From UMGS1908 sp045588795 (GTDB taxonomy: Bacteria; Bacillota; Clostridia; Christensenellales; UBA1242), in NCBI GenBank assembly GCA_045588795.1, contig JAZNEY010000094.1, positions 1 to 14,059 on the forward strand: a stretch of 14,059 bases of DNA, read 5' to 3'. Under the pieces are notes generated by a model that worked only from the letters and a program-made list of their open reading frames with translations, ran no database searches and was not told the origin of the DNA. Below are positions 6,762 through 14,059 of the stretch, piece by piece. The position numbers and the translations under genes are program-made. Each line of letters starts with the position of its first letter. Positions within the stretch are counted from its first letter, which is position 1.

Positions 6762-7714
6762 AAGAAGAAATTTTAAATTTGAAGCCAGAAGCAGATTGTT
6801 GTGCTTTGGCTTCTATTTGTGCCTGCATAAATTCTATTGGTAGTTTAGAGATAAGTAAAAAGGGTGTAAGTTTTTCGCTCAAAACTGACAATATGAAGTT
6901 GCTTGAATATGTAAAAGATTTGATAAATTCAATTTACAGTTCAAAGATTGAAAACCTTGTTGCAGAAGAAATTGTTGTAGGGAAAAACACTTTATACGAG
7001 TTTGTTGTACCAACTGAACTTGGGAACAGAATCTTACAAGATGCAGGTGTTTTGCAATTAGATGATACAAATAATTGGACACTTGTTAAGGGTGTTGATC
7101 ATCACATAATTATTGAAGATTGTTGTAAAAAAGCATATATAAAAATGGCTTTTGCAAGTGTTGGAAATATAAGCATACCAAGAACAGATGAAGATGATGA
7201 AATGGGGGTAAATGCAAGGGGAAAGGGTTATCACTTTGAACTTGAATTTACAAATGTCGAGCAGGCAAAAGTTTTGTCAAATCTGCTTGGTGAGTTCGGT
7301 TTTATTACTCGCAAGGTGGATAGGGGTGAAAAATTTGTTGTCTATATGAAAGAGTGTGAATCAATTGCAGATTTTATTGCTTTCGTAGGAGCAAGCAAAA
7401 GTTATCTTGAAATGCAGAATGAAATCGTTAAAAGGGATATGCGAAACAGTATTAACAGACAAAGCAATTGTATCTCTGCAAATATTGATAAAACCGTGCA
7501 AGCAAGTATGGAGCAAATTCAAGCAATAGAAATAATTGAAAACACTATTGGTATAAGTGGACTTCCAGTATCATTACAAGAGGTAGCAATATTAAGGATT
7601 AACAACAAAGAATCTTCGCTATCTGAGTTGGTTGAATTGAGTGGAAACACATTGACAAAATCAGGTTTGAATTATAAACTAAAAAAGATAGTAGAAATAG
7701 CAAAAAATTTATAA
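6740..7714 (+). CDS. whiA: DNA-binding protein WhiA (sporulation/cell-division regulator family)
   Basis: WhiA is a DNA-binding protein that controls sporulation septation in actinomycetes and affects cell division and chromosome segregation in Bacillus. The 324-residue length is typical. The N-terminal part begins MSFSGAVKEEIL with the Cys-rich DCCALASICACINSIGSLEI stretch, followed by the LAGLIDADG-endonuclease-like fold (about 20-215) without nuclease function. The C-terminal helix-turn-helix region (about 225-320) contains KRDMRNSINRQSNCISANIDKT and the late motif SLSELVELSGNTLTKSG. The start overlaps the end of the PHP gene and uses AGGAGAGG inside it, suggesting translational coupling. 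In most Firmicutes whiA follows rapZ and yvcK; here neither is present, and the PHP gene directly precedes it. Confidence 0.95.
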   Translation: MSFSGAVKEEILNLKPEADCCALASICACINSIGSLEISKKGVSFSLKTDNMKLLEYVKDLINSIYSSKIENLVAEEIVVGKNTLYEFVVPTELGNRILQDAGVLQLDDTNNWTLVKGVDHHIIIEDCCKKAYIKMAFASVGNISIPRTDEDDEMGVNARGKGYHFELEFTNVEQAKVLSNLLGEFGFITRKVDRGEKFVVYMKECESIADFIAFVGASKSYLEMQNEIVKRDMRNSINRQSNCISANIDKTVQASMEQIQAIEIIENTIGISGLPVSLQEVAILRINNKESSLSELVELSGNTLTKSGLNYKLKKIVEIAKNL

Positions 7715-7733
7715 TACATTAGGAGAGGAAGAG

Positions 7734-10700
7734 ATGGGGAATTTTGTTCATCTTCATGTACATACAGAGTATAGTTTGTTAGATGGTGCAGCAAGAATTG
7801 ATAGACTCGTAAAAAAGTGCAAAGAGTATGAGATGCCGGCTGTGGCAATTACTGACCACGGAAATATGTATGGCTCTGTAACGTTGTTTGATGCCTGTTC
7901 AAAGGCTGGAATAAAACCAATTTTCGGTTGCGAGTTTTATCTTGTTGACGATTTGTCGGTAAAACAAGGAAAGAGCAAAAACGCTCACCTTGTATTACTG
8001 GCAAAGAACAGAACGGGCTACTTAAATTTGTGTAAACTTAACACAATAGCTTTTAGAGATGGCTTTTATTATAAACCAAGAATAGACTATAAAACTCTTG
8101 CTGAAAATTGTGAGGGGGTTGTTGCATTGTCTGCGTGTATTGCGGGAGATATTCCGCAGTATATTTTAAATGGGCAATATGATAAAGCAGAAGAATTGGT
8201 GCTATGGTTTAAAAAACACTTTGGAGATGATTTTTATCTTGAACTCCAAAATCACGGAATGCCAGAAGAACTTACAGTAAACAAAAAATTGAGAGAGTTT
8301 TCAAAAGTTCACGGAATAAAAACTGTTGCAACAAACGACTGCCATTATATCGATAAAGATGATGCTATTACCCAAGATGTTTTGATGTGTGTACAAATGG
8401 GGAAAAATTATGATGACCCAGACAGACTAAAATTCCCAAATGATGAATTTTATGTTAAAAGCTATGATGAAATGGCAAAGGTTTTTCCAAATGACTTAGA
8501 TGCACTTGACACAACATTAGAAATTGCAGAAAAATGCAATTATAGCTTTAAAGAAGATCATATTGATGAAAACAAATATATGTTCCCTCCATTTGTTCCG
8601 CCAAATGGAAAATCTTGTGTGGATTATCTTTGGGAACTTGTAAATGATGGCATTAAAAGAAGATATGGCGAGATAACAACAATCATTAAAGAGAGAGTAG
8701 ACAGAGAAATGGGTGTCATTGTTAACCAAGGGTTTGCTCAATACTTTTTAACGGTTTGGGATTATATTAATCACGCAAAGACGACAGGAGTTCCAGTTGG
8801 TCCTGGTCGTGGTAGTGGTGCGGGTTCAGTTGTCGCTTATGCAATAGGCATAACAAACATTGACCCATTTAAATTTGATTTGCTCTTTGAAAGATTTTTG
8901 CACACCGAAAGAGTTACCGCACCAGACTTTGATGTTGACTTTGCAGATGATAAAAGACAGCAGGTAATCGATTATGTTCGTGATAAGTATGGTGCAGATA
9001 AAGTTGTAAAGATTGTAACTTTTGGTACAATGGCTGCAAAAAATGCAATTAAAGATGTAGGAAGAGTGCTTGGAGTTCCATATAGTGAGATGGATAAAAT
9101 CACGAAAAACATTCCAAACATATCTGCAAAGCATCATGATGTAATACAAAAGGCATTTGGTTTTTATCATCCAAAAGAGGGTGATAAGGATTTTGGAACA
9201 GATTATGCGGTTCCAGAACTTGTTGAAATGTACAATTCAAGCAATGATGTTAAACGCGTTGTTGATATTGCTATGAAACTTGAAGGAATGCCAAGGCAGT
9301 GTTCTACTCACGCTTGTGGTGTTGTAATTGCGTGTGATAATCTTGAAAAGTTTATGCCTCTTAGCCGAAATGGTGATGATATGACTACCCAATACAGTAT
9401 GACTGATATTGAAAGACTTGGACACTTAAAAATGGACTTTTTGGGACTAAGAAACTTAAATGATATTCAAAAAGCTGTTCAATATGTAAAAGAGAACTAT
9501 GGTGTTGAACTTGACTTTGATAAAATGGGTTATGCTGATGAGGGCGTATATAAGATGCTGTCAAGTGGTAACACAAAAGCAATATTTCAGGTAGAAAGCG
9601 GAGGATTTCAAAAATTCTTAAGAGAATTAAAACCTACAAGTATTGAAGATATCACTGCGGGTGTGTCGCTTTATAGACCGGGCCCAATGGACTCAATTCC
9701 AAGGTATGTACACAATAAGCACAACCCACAAGATGTTACCTATGACCACCCAATATTAGAGCCAATTTTAAATGTAACATATGGCTGTATTGTTTACCAA
9801 GAGCAAGTTATGAGAATCGTTCAAGACATGGCGGGTTATACACTTGGTCAAGCTGATATGGTTAGAAGAATGATGGGTAAGAAAAAACTTGAAGCCATGC
9901 AAAAAGAAAAGACGGTATTCTTGTTTGGAAAACCTGCCGAAAATGGAAAACCTGCGATAGATGGTGCAATAAAAAGAGGTGTTGATCAAGCGGTTGCTGA
10001 AAAGATTTGGGGCGAGATGGAAAGTTTTGCGAGTTATGCCTTTAATAAGTCTCACGCAGCGGCATACTCAATTATTACATATGAAACAGCATATTTAAAA
10101 ACTTACTATGAAGCAGAATTTTTAACAGCTGTTTTAAACAACAGAATTACAAATGCTGATGAGATTAAAAATTACATTAACCACGCAAAAGATGAAAAGA
10201 TTGAAGTTTTGCCTCCAGATGTCAACAAAAGTAAAACATATTTCAGCGTAAAAGACAAAAAAATAAGATTTGGTCTAGCGGCACTTAAGGGTGTTGGTGA
10301 AATAATGTGTGATATGATTGTTAAGGAGAGAGAAGAGAATGGGGAGTTTAAAGACTTTGCGGATTTCCTTAGCAGGTGCTATCAATATGGAGTTAATAAA
10401 AGAGTTATTGAAAGTATGATATTTTCAGGTGCTTTTGATTGCTTTAAAGTTAACAGGTCTGTACTTTATGCGGTTTATGACCAAGCGTTAAAACAGGTCA
10501 GTGATGTGAAAAAGAAAACAAGTGGCGGACAAATTTCAATATTTGGTGATAATGAAATCATAGATATTAAATATCCAACTCTAAAAGAATACGACAATTT
10601 CCAAAAGTTAAAAAAAGAAAAAGAAATAATTGGAATATATATTTCAGGACATCCACTAGATGCATATCGTGATAAATTTGCAAGTTATGACTTTAATGCA

Positions 10701-11318
10701 AGTATGCTAGAAACAAGTGAAGAAGATGCAGGAGCATCTTTAACAGATGAAGATGGTCCAGTATCTTATGATATTGGAATAGAAGATGGTGCAAAGGTTA
10801 CAGGTGGCGGTGTTATTACTTTCATAAGGAAATCCTATACAAAAGCCGGAAACAAGGCTATGGCAATAATAGATGTCGAAGATTTGTATGGAACATATTC
10901 TGTAATGTTGTTCCCAAAACAATACGAGAAAGTGAAAGAAGATTTGGCTCTTGATAAAATTGTAACTATCACTGGTAAAGTGAATATAAGAGAGGGCGAA
11001 AAGCCAATAATTATTTCTGAAAAAATTGATTTTTGGAATATTGGAGTAGAGGGAGTCGCTCAAAATAATATTAACAATACTGATTTTGTTGCTGATGAAA
11101 AATTGGTTGCTCAAAAGTTATACTTAAAGTATAATATAGAAGATGACAATTTAAACAGTGATGTAATGTCAATATTGTCTTTAAAAGATGGAGATGTTCC
11201 AGTGTTTGTTCAATCGAATGGAAAAATGTTCAGTATGAATGTCTCTGTTACACCAACAACAGCAATGATTTCAGAACTAATTGCGGTGCTTGGTGAGGGC
11301 AATTTAAAAATTGTATAA
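7734..11318 (+). CDS. dnaE: DNA polymerase III alpha subunit, DnaE type
   Basis: Catalytic subunit of the C-family replicative polymerase. Domain order over 1194 residues: N-terminal PHP domain (H8-V-H10, TDHGN at 40-44, DCHY near 200), palm with the catalytic acidic residues D400 and D402 (PDFDVDF) and D568 (KMDFLGL), the PGRGSGAGSVVAY loop and the RPGPMDSIPRYV segment. Fingers contain CIVYQEQVM and GQADMVRRMMGKK. A helix-hairpin-helix (GLAALKGVGE, 847-856), a beta-clamp-binding motif QISIF (933-937), an OB-fold (about 1020-1100) and the C-terminal domain follow. No exonuclease insertion is present, so it is not PolC. Many Firmicutes carry both polymerases; PolC would be elsewhere. An acidic linker (about 990-1018) precedes the OB-fold. 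The start has AGGAGAGG, 19 bases after whiA. Confidence 0.97.
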   Translation: MGNFVHLHVHTEYSLLDGAARIDRLVKKCKEYEMPAVAITDHGNMYGSVTLFDACSKAGIKPIFGCEFYLVDDLSVKQGKSKNAHLVLLAKNRTGYLNLCKLNTIAFRDGFYYKPRIDYKTLAENCEGVVALSACIAGDIPQYILNGQYDKAEELVLWFKKHFGDDFYLELQNHGMPEELTVNKKLREFSKVHGIKTVATNDCHYIDKDDAITQDVLMCVQMGKNYDDPDRLKFPNDEFYVKSYDEMAKVFPNDLDALDTTLEIAEKCNYSFKEDHIDENKYMFPPFVPPNGKSCVDYLWELVNDGIKRRYGEITTIIKERVDREMGVIVNQGFAQYFLTVWDYINHAKTTGVPVGPGRGSGAGSVVAYAIGITNIDPFKFDLLFERFLHTERVTAPDFDVDFADDKRQQVIDYVRDKYGADKVVKIVTFGTMAAKNAIKDVGRVLGVPYSEMDKITKNIPNISAKHHDVIQKAFGFYHPKEGDKDFGTDYAVPELVEMYNSSNDVKRVVDIAMKLEGMPRQCSTHACGVVIACDNLEKFMPLSRNGDDMTTQYSMTDIERLGHLKMDFLGLRNLNDIQKAVQYVKENYGVELDFDKMGYADEGVYKMLSSGNTKAIFQVESGGFQKFLRELKPTSIEDITAGVSLYRPGPMDSIPRYVHNKHNPQDVTYDHPILEPILNVTYGCIVYQEQVMRIVQDMAGYTLGQADMVRRMMGKKKLEAMQKEKTVFLFGKPAENGKPAIDGAIKRGVDQAVAEKIWGEMESFASYAFNKSHAAAYSIITYETAYLKTYYEAEFLTAVLNNRITNADEIKNYINHAKDEKIEVLPPDVNKSKTYFSVKDKKIRFGLAALKGVGEIMCDMIVKEREENGEFKDFADFLSRCYQYGVNKRVIESMIFSGAFDCFKVNRSVLYAVYDQALKQVSDVKKKTSGGQISIFGDNEIIDIKYPTLKEYDNFQKLKKEKEIIGIYISGHPLDAYRDKFASYDFNASMLETSEEDAGASLTDEDGPVSYDIGIEDGAKVTGGGVITFIRKSYTKAGNKAMAIIDVEDLYGTYSVMLFPKQYEKVKEDLALDKIVTITGKVNIREGEKPIIISEKIDFWNIGVEGVAQNNINNTDFVADEKLVAQKLYLKYNIEDDNLNSDVMSILSLKDGDVPVFVQSNGKMFSMNVSVTPTTAMISELIAVLGEGNLKIV

Positions 11319-11330
11319 AGAGGATAATGT

Positions 11331-12290
11331 ATGAAAAGAATTGGTATATTAACAAGTGGGGGCGACGCTCCTGGAATGAACGCTTGCATAAGGGCGGTCG
11401 TTAGAAGTGCGGTTGCAAAAGGAAATGAGGTTGTCGGAATAATGTGCGGATATCAAGGGCTTATAGAGGGGAAATTTATTCCGCTTGGGCTTCGTGATGT
11501 TGGCAATATTATTCATACAGGCGGAACATTTCTAAAAACTTCAAGAAGCGCAGAGTTTACGACTGCGCAAGGTATGAAGAAAGCAGTTCAATCGTTGAAA
11601 AAACAAAAAATAGATGCCTTAATTGTTATTGGTGGCAACGGAAGTTTAACTGGTGCTATGAAACTTAAAGAACTTGGAGTTAAAGTTATTGGAATTCCTG
11701 GAACAATTGATAATGATTTAGGTTATACAGATGTAACACTTGGATTTGATACTGCTGTTAATACTGTTACAAATTTATTAAACCATGTAAGAGATACTTC
11801 AAACTCGCACGAAAGAGTTTCGGTAGTTGAGGTTATGGGCAGGCATTGTGGTGATATTGCATTGTTTTCTGGAATCTCTGCGGGTGCTGATGCAATTATG
11901 ATACCAGAAGCAAATATTACAACTGACCAAGTTTGTGCAAAACTATTAAAGAGTGCAGAGACGGGAAAATTAGGTTCAATTGTTGTTGTGGCAGAGGGGT
12001 CTGGAAAGGCTTCAGATATTGCAAAAGAAATTGAGAAAAAAACGGGGCTTGAATCAAGACCTGTTGTAATTGGCCATTTGCAAAGAGGTGGAAGTCCAAG
12101 TATGGCAGACAGACTTTTGGCGTCAAGGCTAGGGGTTTATGCAGTTGACTTAATTGAAAAAGATTTATGTGGGGTTGCGGTTGGAACAAGAGCAGGAAGA
12201 GTTATTGCAGAAGATATTAAAACTGCATTATCTGTCCATAATACTTTTGATATTGCAACATACGAGATTAATAATAGTATATCTATTTAA
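11331..12290 (+). CDS. pfkA: ATP-dependent 6-phosphofructokinase
   Basis: Phosphorylates fructose 6-phosphate with ATP, the committed step of glycolysis, as a cytoplasmic tetramer. At 319 residues it aligns without gaps to the E. coli numbering over the sites I checked: G11 in SGGDAPGMN, R21 and R25 (effector site), R72, catalytic D127 and D129 (TIDND), R162, M169, E222, R243, H249 and R252 (GHLQRGG). G104 favours ATP over pyrophosphate as donor. Position 103, normally the Mg-ATP aspartate of GGDGS, is asparagine (GGNGS), and the effector-site residue 187 is Asp rather than Glu. The gene starts 12 bases after dnaE, with AGAGGAT as the ribosome-binding site. The dnaE-pfkA order is common in Clostridia, but pyruvate kinase, often next, is not here. 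Confidence 0.95.
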   Translation: MKRIGILTSGGDAPGMNACIRAVVRSAVAKGNEVVGIMCGYQGLIEGKFIPLGLRDVGNIIHTGGTFLKTSRSAEFTTAQGMKKAVQSLKKQKIDALIVIGGNGSLTGAMKLKELGVKVIGIPGTIDNDLGYTDVTLGFDTAVNTVTNLLNHVRDTSNSHERVSVVEVMGRHCGDIALFSGISAGADAIMIPEANITTDQVCAKLLKSAETGKLGSIVVVAEGSGKASDIAKEIEKKTGLESRPVVIGHLQRGGSPSMADRLLASRLGVYAVDLIEKDLCGVAVGTRAGRVIAEDIKTALSVHNTFDIATYEINNSISI

Positions 12291-12304
12291 AGGGGCTTAC
12301 AAAG

Positions 12305-14038
12305 TTGGATAAAAAGGGCAACGAAATAAAATTTATAAAGAATCGTAGTAATGGCGTAAATGAAGTTGTTGAGAACTTTAAAAAAAGCAATTACTACGAT
12401 GCTTTTTATCTTTATAATAAACTGGATAAAGAGGATAGGCTTGCGCTAATACCATTGGTGGTTGATACCTATTCAAAACTCAAAAAGGGTGATTATGAGG
12501 CAAAGGCATTATTTGAAATGCTTGTACAAAGTGATGAAATAAAAAATGTTTCAGCAATTGATAAAAAAGTCGTAACAATGAGACTAAGCGAATATTATAA
12601 TTCAAACGGTGAAAAACTCGGGAAAGTTAGAGTTGTTCAAGAGAGACAAGATCAAGATTTTGAGTCAGAGAAAAGAAATATTATAAAGTTTGAAAAAAGT
12701 CAGAACGCGATTGCAGAGGTAGGAGAAAATAGTTGTAAGATTTATTCTAAAAACAATTTGTCTGTGGACAAGGCAGATTATCTTTGCGATAGGGCGACAT
12801 CTTTGGCTATGGTGAAGCGATACCGAGAGGCACTAGAAGTATTAGATAAGGTTGGCAAGAGGTCGGCAAGGTATTTTGATGCTCAAAAACTTCGAGTGGC
12901 AATTTTAATCGACTGTGGCAGGTTTGATGAGGTTGTTGATATTGCCATTGAGATTTTGAAGCACAATCCGAATGAATTTATATGTCTTTTTGCTCTAAAT
13001 ATTTGTATAAGTATGGATAATGGCAAAGATAAAATTTTTGATTTTTTAAGAGGGCTTAATGGCGCACAAGGACTTCAAATCAATATTTTGAGAGCAAGAG
13101 CATTTGCAGAAATAGATAAACTGAAAAAAGGTGTGGAAATTTTAAATTCGTTAGAATCTCCGGACAGGTTTGCACATGAGGCACTAACATTAAAAGCAAT
13201 TTTGTATGATGGGCTAGATGATAAGAAAATGGAGGAGCAAACTCTTAGAGAGATAATAACAATTTACCCTAACGAGGTTGAAGCAAGATTTTTACTTTCT
13301 TGTTTAATTTCAAATGAAAATAATGTTTCATCAAGGGCGCTTGGCTCAAAATATTTAATTGACTTGATTAAAAGCGACTTAAATGCTTTTTTCAAAATGA
13401 GATTTGATAAACTTGAAAAGTTAACCCAAGAAGAGGCAGAATATTATTGGAATGCAACTATGAAATATGGAGATGCAAATGAGATTTTGCAAGTGTCCTC
13501 TGCATATTACAAAAACAATGCGTTTAAAAATATTGTGATTGCTTCACTTGTTGATATTAATTTAGATGACACAAAAAAATTGATGGTTATAGAGAGTTTA
13601 GTGTTTGACGGGTATGATGAAAATACATTTGTGTTAATCAATGGCAGAGTTAATAAAATTGATTTTAATGATTTTCAAAAGTACTTAAATCAAATATTGT
13701 CCAAAGAATTTACGAATGAAATTGAAAAAAAGGGAGTAGACATTTCAAGCTCAATTGTTCGTGGATATTCAAAATTTATTGCAATTTCAATAATTATGGA
13801 TACTGATGTAGGCGAGGGTATAAAAAATCTAGAAAAGTATTTAACAGATATGGCCAGTCTTGATGGTGAGTCATTGAATATTTTAACAGCACCACATAAT
13901 ATTGCATTGTGTTCAAGCATAATGACAAATCCGAGCACTCTAAAAAATCCAAAGGTAAAAAGGTATTTGCCTTTGAAAAAAACAGACAGGGAGTTATTGT
14001 TGGAATTGCTAAGGAAAGAAGAGGTAGAAATAAAATAG
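12305..14038 (+). CDS. Uncharacterised cytoplasmic TPR-like repeat protein
   Basis: I do not recognise a named family. The 577-residue product has no signal peptide or membrane segment and is rich in Lys, Asp, Glu and Leu. Helix pairs resembling tetratricopeptide repeats occur at about 155-240 (AMVKRYREALEVLDKVG, then DCGRFDEVVDIAIEILKHNP) and about 285-335 (ending EIITIYPNEVEARFLLSCLI), so it is probably a protein-interaction scaffold. The N-terminal 100 residues and the part after 350 are helical but not clearly repeats. Translation most likely starts at TTG: AAAGGGG (12289-12295), overlapping the pfkA stop, lies 9 bases before it, and no ATG nearby is as well placed. It is 14 bases behind pfkA, so it probably belongs to the same operon. 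Only 21 bases follow its stop. Confidence 0.72.
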   Translation: MDKKGNEIKFIKNRSNGVNEVVENFKKSNYYDAFYLYNKLDKEDRLALIPLVVDTYSKLKKGDYEAKALFEMLVQSDEIKNVSAIDKKVVTMRLSEYYNSNGEKLGKVRVVQERQDQDFESEKRNIIKFEKSQNAIAEVGENSCKIYSKNNLSVDKADYLCDRATSLAMVKRYREALEVLDKVGKRSARYFDAQKLRVAILIDCGRFDEVVDIAIEILKHNPNEFICLFALNICISMDNGKDKIFDFLRGLNGAQGLQINILRARAFAEIDKLKKGVEILNSLESPDRFAHEALTLKAILYDGLDDKKMEEQTLREIITIYPNEVEARFLLSCLISNENNVSSRALGSKYLIDLIKSDLNAFFKMRFDKLEKLTQEEAEYYWNATMKYGDANEILQVSSAYYKNNAFKNIVIASLVDINLDDTKKLMVIESLVFDGYDENTFVLINGRVNKIDFNDFQKYLNQILSKEFTNEIEKKGVDISSSIVRGYSKFIAISIIMDTDVGEGIKNLEKYLTDMASLDGESLNILTAPHNIALCSSIMTNPSTLKNPKVKRYLPLKKTDRELLLELLRKEEVEIK

Positions 14039-14059
14039 CATCAAAGTAGATATATAAAA

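Noticed and set aside
36..14038. UGA recoded as Trp, as in some reduced Firmicutes relatives
   Set aside because: All genes are full length under the standard code, Trp is written TGG, and no in-frame TGA occurs.
1..14059. CRISPR array, insertion sequence, tRNA/rRNA, defence or biosynthetic system
   Set aside because: I saw no spaced direct repeats, transposase motifs, terminal inverted repeats or structured RNA genes; the window is dense conserved housekeeping sequence.

Overview
This is an AT-rich, almost fully coding window (no gene-free stretch longer than about 110 bases) in which all eleven genes lie on the + strand. Gene content and order point to a low-GC Gram-positive bacterium of the Clostridia type: rpmE-prmC-prfA, then uvrC, then murB-PHP-whiA-dnaE-pfkA. 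This is inferred from synteny and protein motifs. No rRNA or marker comparison was possible, so the genus is not assigned.

Layout. Positions 36-245 encode ribosomal protein L31, followed by one very clear terminator hairpin and a second, imperfect hairpin with a T-run. Positions 357-3912 form a tight translation/repair block: prmC (methylates release factors), prfA (its substrate RF1) and uvrC (nucleotide excision repair), closed by a perfect 10-bp terminator stem. Next is an isolated exported solute-binding-like protein (3980-5017) with no permease or ATPase beside it. A second block (5067-14038) runs murB (peptidoglycan precursor synthesis), a PHP-domain phosphoesterase, whiA (cell-division/sporulation-linked DNA-binding protein), dnaE (replicative polymerase alpha subunit), pfkA (6-phosphofructokinase) and an unrecognised cytoplasmic TPR-like protein that starts with TTG. 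Spacing is short and whiA overlaps the PHP gene, so this block is probably one operon linking wall synthesis, replication, division and glycolysis.

No mobile element, CRISPR array, tRNA, rRNA or toxin/defence module is visible, and I do not see a new multi-gene system. The main points for a second look are: a UvrC that stops just after its RNase H-like nuclease domain and lacks the usual C-terminal helix-hairpin-helix tail; absence of rapZ, yvcK and hprK from a neighbourhood that carries them in many Firmicutes; the orphan exported protein between uvrC and murB; an Asn in place of the usual Mg-ATP Asp of PfkA; the tandem hairpins after rpmE; and the unassigned TPR-like protein at the right end.
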